64,000 nucleotides of DNA from Mercenaria mercenaria (Eukaryota; Mollusca; Bivalvia; Venerida; Veneridae): the NCBI RefSeq assembly GCF_021730395.1, contig NC_069362.1:36040501-36104500 (forward strand), read 5' to 3'. Positions 56,801 through 64,000 of this stretch are shown here, piece by piece (position 1 is the stretch's first letter; every line of letters starts with the position of its first letter). The notes under the pieces were generated by a model. It saw only the letters and a program-made list of their open reading frames with translations. It was not told the DNA's origin and made no database searches. A program made the position numbers and the translations under genes.

Positions 56801-59800
56801 TTCCGTTGGTATGAGGGGTTCAAGTCACGCTGGCCTGACCTTAAATTGATTAAGCCCAGAGATCTTAAAATACAGCGAGCCAAGGCTACCACTGTTGAAT
56901 GTGTGAGGAACTACTACACAGAGCTGGGCAGAATACTTACTAAGTATGGTCTTAATGACAAGCCCGAACGCTTCTCCATGTGGAAGGAAAAGGTCTCTCA
57001 ACAACCCATAAGCCACCAGAAATAATTGCTGGAAGTAGAACAAAGCCACCAAGCATCACATCCAATTCTCGGGTCACAGTGATAGTCCTTATTTGTGGTA
57101 ATGCGTTGGGATACCAGGTACCACCTTTCTTTGTATTTCCTGGCACACAAATGGGACAGGAGCTTCTTGAAGGCAAGACTGCTGGTGCCAATGGTACTGT
57201 CTCAGAGTCTGGCTGGAGCAATAGTGAGGTCTTCCAGCAATACATGGAAACACACTTGATGAAATACTTACCTGAACGTAATGACGATCTTCCGGTTCTG
57301 TTGCTCTTTGACGGACATCGGTTTGAATCTGATTGAATGGGCTAGGAATCAGCATATTATATTATTTGTTCTACCGGCACACACTAGCCATGTGCTCCAG
57401 CCAATGGATGTAGGATGCTTTGGTCCATATGAGAGAATTTTCAATGAATTATCACATAGGTACATGTGTGAACATTGTGGACAGTCCATCACGAAATACA
57501 ACATACGTTCTATTGGATGTGCAGTTTACACAAGTGCTCTGTCTGTTGCTAATCTTCAGTCTGCATTCCAAAAGTCTGGTGTATATCCCTTTAATCCAGA
57601 TGCTGTTGATTGCTCTAACTTTAAAGTAGCAGAAGTGCAGGAGCAAGAAAAACTAGAAGATACCACTTCCTGTCATCAAGAGGAACTAAATGACATGTCA
57701 TGTGATGATACATCAGCTGCATTTTTCAGTGTAAAAGAAAAACCACTAAAGACCAAAAAAAGACAAACAAAAAAGATATTGTTAGTGGGTAAGCAATTAC
57801 TGAGGAAGTTAGATAAAATCATAGAACACCAACAGGCAGTAACCCACGCAAAAAATCAGCACAGTCCTCACTGCCTGGCCTATCTGGACAATCATGCAAA
57901 ACGAGCCAACAAGACCACCTCTGAGAAAAGCAAAATCCCGTCTCCTGCTGCATCATTATCATCAGATGATGATGAGGATGAAAAGTGCTGTGTCTGTAAC
58001 AAAGTCAGTCCAGATGAAGTCTTGAAGAGTACATCTCTTATATTTGTGAAGTGGGTTAAGTGTTACCAAGTAGGCTGCAAACACTGGGTACATCTTAAGT
58101 TTTGTACTAAAATAAAGGTTGTTAGGTGGGGGTGACAAATGCCTCTGCAAGCACTGCAGTCCAGAAGAATGAAAAAAAAAACCCTCAAGACAATGTGTAA
58201 TAAAAAGAAGCAGAATGATTGTTTATGTTCTTTACCACTTATGTTTTCAGATTTATTTATCATTTGGCCTAAATATTGATTATTTACTTGTATCTACAGT
58301 TGTTTCAAGTTTTATTGCACCATTCAAGACAGTAATGGTGTAGCACATCACTTACAGTGATTGTTCTGACAGTCAGTTGTTTAGAATAAGATATACATAA
58401 AAGGTAATTGCACATGCAGTATCATAGAGAGTCGCGTATGTCACAGAATGAAAAAGCGCTGCCATGTTGCCTGTCAAGTGCATCAAAACTGGTGAGTCTA
58501 GGATAATAAAATTAAAAATGGAGCCATAATTTCTTTAAGGTTTAGGAGTAAATCATTAAAACACAGAAATATTTGATAAACGAACATCTTTACCAATATT
58601 TTACCTGACCATTAAATATTCTACCTTACTGTCCCGTTCGACGGATACTTGAAATATTCTGAAAAAGTTGTCCCCATTTGAAAACGAATGTAAAGAAATA
58701 AAAATAAACAATAATTATTGCTGAAAACTGTGTTCCACCTAGTTACGTGAAATTTCACCAATTGTATGCTTTTGCAATGCATCAAAACGAACATATGTAA
58801 CAGTAAAATGGTGAGTTTTTAAAGGCATTTGACTGTCCGGAAGTGTGGCCCCTTTAGGCAGTCCAAAAAACAATTGCTGAAAACTGTGTTCCACCTAGTT
58901 ATGTGAAATTTCACCAATTGTATGCTATTGCAAATGCATCAAAATGAACATATATAACAGTAAAATGGTGAGTTTTTAAAGGCATTTGACTGTCCGGAAG
59001 TGTGGCCCCTTTAGGCAGTCCTTTTCCGGAATTCAATGTTTATATGAGTATACTGACACTTGTTCATAGAGTAATATACATGTTTTACATGCTGTTCAAT
59101 TTTCATTTGAAACAACTCTTTTTATGCCCCCGGCATCTACTGATGCGGGAGGCATATAGTGATTGTCCTGTTGTCCGTACTGGGTTAACCAAATGGGACA
59201 CGTTTCGCCTAGCATCAATACCCCTAAGTAGAATGACTTGATACTAATGTAGATGTAACCTGTGACCATTCCTCATCTTCAGACATCACCTGACCTCAGT
59301 TTGACCTTGAACTTGACCTCGTTTTGGACTTAGGTTGCTTTGTATCGACAAGGATGCCACCGGAGGCATCAAGCGTTTATTGAACGCAGCTCCTTGTCTT
59401 TCTATGATTTGGTGTTGTTTGATTTTTTTTCTCAAAACATAATGCTATAACTATAAGCATTAACATATTTGTTGTTAAAAGAAGCATCATAAGATAAGTT
59501 TTATCACTACACAACCTATTTCCGACCACAACCCATTTTTGACCGCCTAAGACTTTGTATGATAAAAATCTCTACAAGCCAAATTTATCAGTTATGATTG
59601 TTTCACTGTTTACAGCAGAGACAGAACATGTTAGGAACATATTCTCCTTCAGTTTTGGTATTTGGAAGTTTATATAAATTCCTTTTATGTAGCAGTATCA
59701 GTTGTTTTCATGTGTTTTTTTTCTTATTACTAAAAAACCTGCATGTTTCCGTGGCTACTACCTATTCTTATTTAACCAATATCAGTATTTATATATCCTT

Positions 59801-62023
59801 TGCACTAAATGTATACTCCTTAACACATATTTCCTGCCAAAATTGTGAAGCACACTATTATTAAATTCTTTCGACAATGCAATCCTGATGCCTGTTCTTG
59901 CTACAGTTTTCTTCATTTTCTAAGCATTTTGGAATATTCAGTGTCAAAAGTTGATAGCAGTAATGTAAAATATTGATGTGACACCTAGTTTTTCTTGACC
60001 TATTGTGCCCATAATATAGCTCCTTAGATAATGCACTATTGCCTGCCATTTACATTACCCTACCCCCTCTAATCTAGCTGCCAATTCAGGCAAGTGTGCC
60101 TACAGTATATTGATCTGCCATATTGGTTATGATGTTTGTTACCAGACTTGATTTATGAGTGTTCTATGTTTGCCATGGTGAAATGAAACTACAGTAAAAG
60201 TTTAGTGCTGTTTCTTTTTGTTGGAGTGAAAATGCCGCACATGGTCGGATTTAGGTTGTAAATTTTCAGTTTGACTGCCTACTGATGACTTTCAAAATTA
60301 TAGAACCTGCCAGGGATTCCGCAAGAAACTTGAAACTTAAATGGTATGCTTCTAAAGCATTCATGTTGATAGAAAGTGTGGGGCAATCAACCAAAGAGTA
60401 GCATTTGCATTTTAGCAAAACTGGACAGAAACCTTGTTAAGCGGTCGAAAACTGGTTGTGCCGGTATATTTTAAGCAGGCAAGACAGAAAAAAAGTACAA
60501 CATAAGTGGCAAGCGCTTCTGAACTGACTATAACAAAGATAAACAAATAAAACATTGGGCTATTCCAGAAAATATCCACCCCACCCCCAATGTGGAAGCA
60601 GTTTTTCTGGTACAGGGTGCTACTTTACAGATAGAGGGAACAGGGGTGTGCCTTGAGGTTAGGAGGGATATTTATTAAGTCATCGTATTGTTTATCTGCA
60701 ATTGGGGGAAAGGAGGTTAGTTTAAGTCAAGCAGTAATCACAGTATAGACCGGGTGTGGAAGGGGAAGGGACTTAGGGAGTGGGTATTTTGAGGGACCAA
60801 GTAGGGGGGTTCATTTTAGAGGAATGGAGCCAGTGGGGGGATGTGGAGTTTTTTTTAGTTAAGCAGTAATCAGAGTGTGTTGTGAGGCCTATAAATTGAA
60901 TATGGTGTAGACCGTGTTTGGAAGGGGAAGTGGGGAAGTGTCGGTAAAAAGCTATACATAGCTTATATTAACATGTTGAAATCTCTCCAACTATACATAA
61001 GTTTTGATTTGATTTGATTTGGGGTGGGAATGCGGGTATTTGGAGGGACTAGATGGGGAGTTGGAGTGGGGGTCATTTTCAAGGAACAGAACCTGGGGTG
61101 AGGGCTATTTTTAGTTAAGCAGTAAACACAGTGAGGAATGAGGCCTATTAATTGAATACAATGTAGACGGGGTGTGGAAGGTGAAGGTTGAGGTATTTTA
61201 AATTTAAATTTCAAGCAGTTTTCTCAAGAATTTGATAAGGCTTAGCATCGTATAATTGATCTTTTTGAACCAGATTCTGTATCTCTGACTAACAATTTAC
61301 GAAATTATGCCTCTTTTTCAACATGGAAAATTTTGTCAAAGCAGAACATTTTATTAAATCTTTTGTATGTTTACAAACTAGTATTATGTCATGTATGTGT
61401 AAGGGTCTAAAACTATTGAGCATTCTGTCATGAGAAAGCTCCTGTTAAGTTATAAATTTATCAAAACAAATAAAGGTGTAGCCACTCCACGACTGTACTG
61501 GTAAAACATCTGATTTATCTGCCATCCTCTGCAGTCTGTGTTTAATTACCTACCTGATGGAAATAACAGATTCAGAGTTACACTTGACCTTCATTACATG
61601 TTGGCCATGTAAACGAAATGGTGGCCTCTATGCAAATAGAAGCTCTGTTAGGACATAGCTCAATCATTCTTTCATTTGTTGGCAAGCTGTTTTTAAACAA
61701 GCATCTTCTATTTTCTTTGGGCTACAATTATGTTTGTTATGATTAGTGTGCAAGTCACCATCTCTTCAAAAATTCTCAAAGACCTATGCTTTGCTTTTCT
61801 TTATCTACAGAGTGAAAGGTTTCTCTAGATTTAACAAGATTTATGAGTTTGAGTACAATTGTTCGACCTTTGCAATTCTTTATCTACAGAGAGAAGGTTT
61901 CTCAAGATTTAACAAGATTTATGAGTTTGAGTACATGTTGTTCAACCAGAGATGTAACATGATGATGACTTCAGTGTCTGGTCATCTCCTCGGCATGGAC
62001 TTTATAGGACAGTACAGAAAATG
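53826..62023 (+). CDS. TOP3A: DNA topoisomerase III alpha, exons 1-2 (partial, rest right of window)
   Basis: TOP3A is a type IA topoisomerase that, with BLM and RMI1, dissolves double Holliday junctions. It also acts in mitochondria. Exon 1 (53826-53909, donor GTATAT) encodes MVKVLNVAEKNDAAKSIAE, the start of the TOPRIM domain with the catalytic-site Glu of the AEK motif. Exon 2 (61890-62023, acceptor CTACAG, donor GTAAGT) encodes REGFSRFNKIYEFEY and MTSVSGHLLGMDF to YRKW, matching the vertebrate REGLSKFNKIYEFDY...SVSGHLL..DF...FRKW order. Phases join at AGG/AGA. The later exons with the active-site Tyr lie outside. Intron 1 is 8 kb and full of transposons. An in-frame ATG at 53772 would add 18 residues. 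Confidence 0.94.
54309..54447 (+). mobile_element. Solitary tRNA-bearing LTR, related to the 41140 element
   Basis: Starts TGTCACGGTACGG and ends CACCCTGTGACA. It has the same layout as the LTRs at 41140: a tRNA-like gene, then CTGCACATTTTTC, then a CA end. The flanks TACC (54305-54308) and TACA (54448-54451) could be a worn 4-bp target duplication. Only one LTR is present, so this is an old solo-LTR-like copy. Confidence 0.65.
54354..54424 (+). tRNA. tRNA-like sequence in the solitary LTR, anticodon TGT
   Basis: Anticodon arm CTCGC-CCTGTAA-GTGAG, T arm CCGGG-TTAGAGC-CCCGG, acceptor AGCCGGT/ACTGACT with one mismatch. The A box is TTAGCTGTCGGTAGAG. The B box has a changed base (GGGTTAGAGCC). 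Probably not a working tRNA gene. Confidence 0.5.
54547..54968. mobile_element. hAT-like MITE in TOP3A intron 1
   Basis: The left end CAGGGTTCAAATTTA and right end TAAATTTGACCCCCTG are inverted. Internal ACTAGCTAATTTCAGCTAGT-type phrases repeat near both sides. The 8-bp flanks match only partly, so the target duplication is uncertain. Confidence 0.6.
55052..56140. mobile_element. Non-autonomous hAT transposon with 8-bp target duplication
   Basis: ATCATACT is repeated exactly at 55044-55051 and 56141-56148. The ends CAGGGGTTCCATTTGACCC and (inverted) CAGGGGTTCCACTAGACCC match, which with 8-bp duplications is the hAT signature. The 1,089-bp inside has GGGACCC-type subterminal repeats and no transposase. 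Inserted in TOP3A intron 1. Confidence 0.9.
56273..58181 (+). pseudogene. pogo/jerky-type DDE transposase gene with HTH-psq and PHD finger, one intron, broken
   Basis: A Psq-type helix-turn-helix (AIRKVTKKLGIPESSLRHRL) comes first. A 196-bp intron with good borders (56532-56727) joins in phase to SEVLDIATEYAIALGH and SFRWYEGFKSRWPDL. The DDE_1 core follows: GNALGYQVPPFFVFPG, LLLFDGH and HTSHVLQPMDVGCFGP. The C-terminus has a PHD finger (CCVCN ... HWVHLKFC ... CLCKHC). Damage: a frameshift near 56975 where the first catalytic Asp region reads VEGK instead of VDEK, a small deletion or frameshift near 57312 after FDGH, and one extra G near 58130 before the last Cys pair. The plain DNA transposon sits in TOP3A intron 1. 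An intron and PHD finger also fit a once domesticated gene. TIRs were not found. Confidence 0.85.
58640..59440 (+). repeat. Interspersed repeat with internal tandem duplication and a nested insertion
   Basis: Same family as 31706-32145. A block of about 150 bp (GCTGAAAACTGTGTTCCACC to TTTAGGCAGTCC) is present twice in tandem (58717-58863, 58873-59019). The modular element at 59119-59397 interrupts it. Confidence 0.75.
59119..59397 (-). mobile_element. Modular element (GATGCC..GGCATC) nested in another repeat
   Basis: Read on the minus strand it starts ACAAGGAGCTGCGTTCAATA with the palindrome GCGTTCAATAAACGC, then GATGCCTCCGGTGGCATCC, and ends GATGCCGGGGGCATAA. Related to 37914-38290. The uninterrupted host text at 32087-32110 (CAACTCTTTTCTTTCTATG) shows the insertion point and no clear target duplication. 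Confidence 0.75.
59515..60470. mobile_element. Candidate inverted-repeat element in TOP3A intron 1
   Basis: TTTCCGACCACAACCCATTT and TTTGACCGCCTAAG on the left are mirrored by TTAAGCGGTCGAAAACTGG and TTGTGCCGG on the right. No target duplication could be fixed. Confidence 0.4.
60590..61205. repeat. Degenerate tandem repeat, G-rich, unit about 230 bp
   Basis: Three copies of TTAAGCAGTAATCACAGT-like and TAGACCGGGTGTGGAAGG-like phrases in order, with (GATTT)n at 61003-61021. Non-coding. Confidence 0.65.
61802..61889 (+). repeat. TOP3A: Tandem duplication of the TOP3A exon 2 acceptor and exon start
   Basis: CTTTATCTACAG plus about 50 bases of exon text (GGTTTCTCTAGATTTAACAA) is followed 78 bp later by the true acceptor and exon. 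The upstream copy has one extra base, so splicing exon 1 to it gives AGT GAA AGG TTT CTC TAG, an early stop. Confidence 0.85.
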
Positions 62024-62051
62024 GTAAGTTATTAGAGGTCAATACATAACA

Positions 62052-62298
62052 GGGCCCAGTTGTTCGAAACTTTAACAGGGGATTAAGCTAACAGTTGATT
62101 AACGTTTAGGGTTAGTTTTCGACATTATAGAAAATTTAGAAAAACAAATGTTTTAGTTTAGAATGATGAAATCCGAAAATTCTTTACAATAAAATTGAAA
62201 CATCATACTAGTGTTTCCCACCAATGACTAGTGTTTTAAATCAAAATTTAACCAGCGGTTAGTTTAACAACAAGTTGAAGTTTCGAACAACTGGCCCC
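62052..62298. mobile_element. MITE with GGGCCCAGTTGTTCGAAAC ends
   Basis: Left GGGCCCAGTTGTTCGAAACT and right GTTTCGAACAACTGGCCCC are inverted. The TTAA-containing inner repeats (AGTTGATTAACG, ATTTAACCAGCGG) also mirror each other. It starts only 28 bp after the TOP3A exon 2 donor. Confidence 0.75.
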
Positions 62299-62299
62299 A

Positions 62300-63055
62300 G
62301 AAGAAGTCTGCAATGACACTGGGGCTGTAAGTTCAAGGACATTATATTCTCTGTAGGATACTAATATGAAATAAGGCATTGCCTTAATTGGGAATGATAA
62401 CAGTCCATCAGCTTTCTCAGAAATATGCATTTGTATCATTTTAAAAGTACATTTTGGAATAAAAAACAATACTGTCCATAAGTGGACTGATGTGCAAGAC
62501 AATGCAGTTCGGACAAGTTAGGTTGACCCTTATTATGCACAACGAAAAAGTGTATTCTTTCAAAAAATCTAAAGTCAGACGCTCTGTGCATGTGCCGGAA
62601 GACCACATTTTTTAATTTAATAGTATATTTCGTTCGATACATATTGCATGTTACCGCAGACGGATCAATTCTGTTTTTCTTACTTGGCGATGGAAATCAA
62701 TAGGATCAATTCCCTATTGGGCAATGACTATTAATGTCTTTTAACCTATGTTTCGAATTTGTAAGTAAGCAACTAAAATACAATATTGCTGGTAAAGACC
62801 ATTGTGTTTTCATTTGTTTTGAATGTTCAGCGGACTGAAAGACAGTTATTACAAAGTGATACTGTAGAGCATGTGTCAACGTTAATTGTGTAATTGCTGG
62901 CAGAGGCTCATTTTGGTACCAAAATAGCACCATACTTGGTATAACATATAATAACGTAGATATTAATAAAAGCTTATACCAATAATATATTCCAGTTAAG
63001 ATTTTGTCAATGGATGGGTCCAATTGGTAACTCCAAAACCTTGAAAATGTAATTT
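62300..63055. other. TOP3A intron 2, nothing recognised
   Basis: AT-rich intron without exon-like reading frame or definable repeat. Confidence 0.45.
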
Positions 63056-63059
63056 TACT

Positions 63060-63135
63060 TGTTCATTAGAACTAAATTTCGTGGATTGACTCAACCATGA
63101 AATCCACGAAAATTAGTCTCCAAGTATATTAATGT
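63060..63135. mobile_element. 3' half of the 14262-family MITE
   Basis: AAATTTCGTGGATTGACTCA and CACGAAAATTAGTCTCC match the element at 14262-14471. It is cut off by the minisatellite at 63136. Confidence 0.65.
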
Positions 63136-63990
63136 TTCTCTATTTTATCTTTTAGAAACAGTTGCAGTTTCTCTTTTTTGTCTTCTAGGAACAGTTGAAA
63201 TTTCTCTATTTTGTCTTCAGGAACAGTTGCAATTTCTCTATTTTGTCTTCTAGGAACAGTTGCAATTTCTCCATTTTATTTTCTAGGAACAGTTGCAATT
63301 TCTCTGTCTTGTCTTCAGGAAAAGTTGCAATCTCTCTATTTCATCTTCTAGGAAAAGTTGCAATTTCCCTATTTTTGTCTTCTAAGAACAGTTGCAATTT
63401 CTCTATTTTATCTTCTAGGAAAAGTTGCAATTTCTCTATTTTTGTCTTCTAAAAACAGTTGCAATTTCTCTATTTTATCTTCTAGGAACAGTTGCAAATT
63501 CTCTGTTTTATCTTCTAAGAACAGTTGCAATTTCTCAATTTTTATCTTCTAGGAACAGTTGCAATTTCTCTGGTTTGTCTTCAGGAACAGTTGCAATTTC
63601 TCTATTTTATTTTCTAGGAAAAGTTGCAATTTATCTTCTAGGAACAGTTGCAATTTCTCTATTTTATCTTCTAGGAACAATTGCAATTTATCTATTTTAT
63701 CTTCTAAGAATAGTTGCAATTTCCCAGTTATATCTTCTAGGAACAGTTGCAATTTCTCTATTTTGTCTTCTAAGAACAGTTGCAGTTTCTCTATTTTATC
63801 TTCTAGGAACAGTTGCAATTTCTCTATTTTTGTCTTCTAGGAACAGTTGCAATTTCTCTATTTTATCTTCTAGGAACAGTTGCAATTTTTCTGTTTTATC
63901 TTCTAGGAACAGTTACAATTTCTCTGTTTTGTCTTCTAGGAACAGTTGCAATTTCTCTGTTTTGTCTTCTAGGAACAGTTGCAGTCCGGC
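63136..63990. repeat. 33-bp minisatellite in TOP3A intron 2
   Basis: About 25 units of the pattern GGAACAGTTGCAATTTCTCT followed by ATTTTGTCTTCTA. Each unit carries a pyrimidine tract ending in TAG or CAG, like a 3' splice site. Open frames on both strands are translated repeat. Confidence 0.92.
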
Positions 63991-64000
63991 ATCTTTGTTT

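Noticed and set aside
61811-61889. An extra in-frame TOP3A exon
   Set aside because: From the phase-0 donor of exon 1 it reads into a stop after five codons, so it is a broken duplicate of the exon start.
63195-63840. Long open frames on both strands encoding 11-residue repeats (plus NSCNFSILSSR, minus LQLFLEDKIEK)
   Set aside because: They are translations of a 33-bp minisatellite whose unit is a multiple of three. No start context, splice structure or homologue.

Overview
This is a eukaryotic, very probably marine bivalve mollusc, nuclear window. It is AT-rich with small exons in long introns. It is filled with interspersed repeats of the kind typical of bivalve genomes: elements with tandem cores, an ACGG-rich run and a terminal hairpin, tRNA-headed SINEs, and short inverted-repeat elements. 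There are no operons and no prokaryotic features.

Four host genes can be supported. From the left edge to about 14.23 kb, on the minus strand, lies a partial fidgetin-like 1 gene (FIGNL1). I could chain 14 coding exons with consistent reading phase, and its last exons lie beyond the left edge. At 24.2-28.35 kb (minus) is a three-exon ankyrin-repeat gene of about 475 codons. At 36.77-37.14 kb (minus) is the last exon of a small single-pass membrane protein resembling UQCC4/CCSMST1. From 53.8 kb rightwards (plus) is the 5' part of DNA topoisomerase III alpha (TOP3A): exon 1 at 53.83 kb and exon 2 at 61.89 kb, with the rest beyond the right edge. FIGNL1 and TOP3A both act in homologous recombination and are divergently oriented about 40 kb apart.

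Most of the remaining DNA is mobile or repetitive. Modular non-coding elements lie at 2.0-5.25, 16.0-16.85, 17.5-18.86, 29.4-31.7, 32.9-36.2, 37.9-38.3, 45.8-46.9 and 59.1-59.4 kb. They begin with an AACAAGA-like start plus a short palindrome, carry tandem 145-500 bp cores and an ACGG-type run, and end in a hairpin. At least two nested insertions can be read directly. Terminal-inverted-repeat elements with readable target duplications are at 10.05-10.99, 19.42-20.20, 41.86-42.26 and 55.05-56.14 kb. A pogo/jerky-type transposase gene with a PHD finger and an intron sits in TOP3A intron 1. LINE fragments are at 47.9-53.5 kb. SINEs are scattered throughout.

The most unusual item is a 389-bp miniature LTR retrotransposon at 41,140-41,528. 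It has near-identical LTRs, a primer-binding-like site, a purine tract and a 4-5 bp target duplication. Each of its LTRs contains a tRNA-like gene with good internal A and B boxes. A second, related tRNA-bearing LTR stands alone at 54,309-54,447. Other points worth following are a perfect nuclear-receptor DR1 motif in nearly every unit of one tandem repeat family, a duplicated decoy 3' splice site in TOP3A, a possible dual start in TOP3A, and a splice-acceptor-like minisatellite at the right edge.
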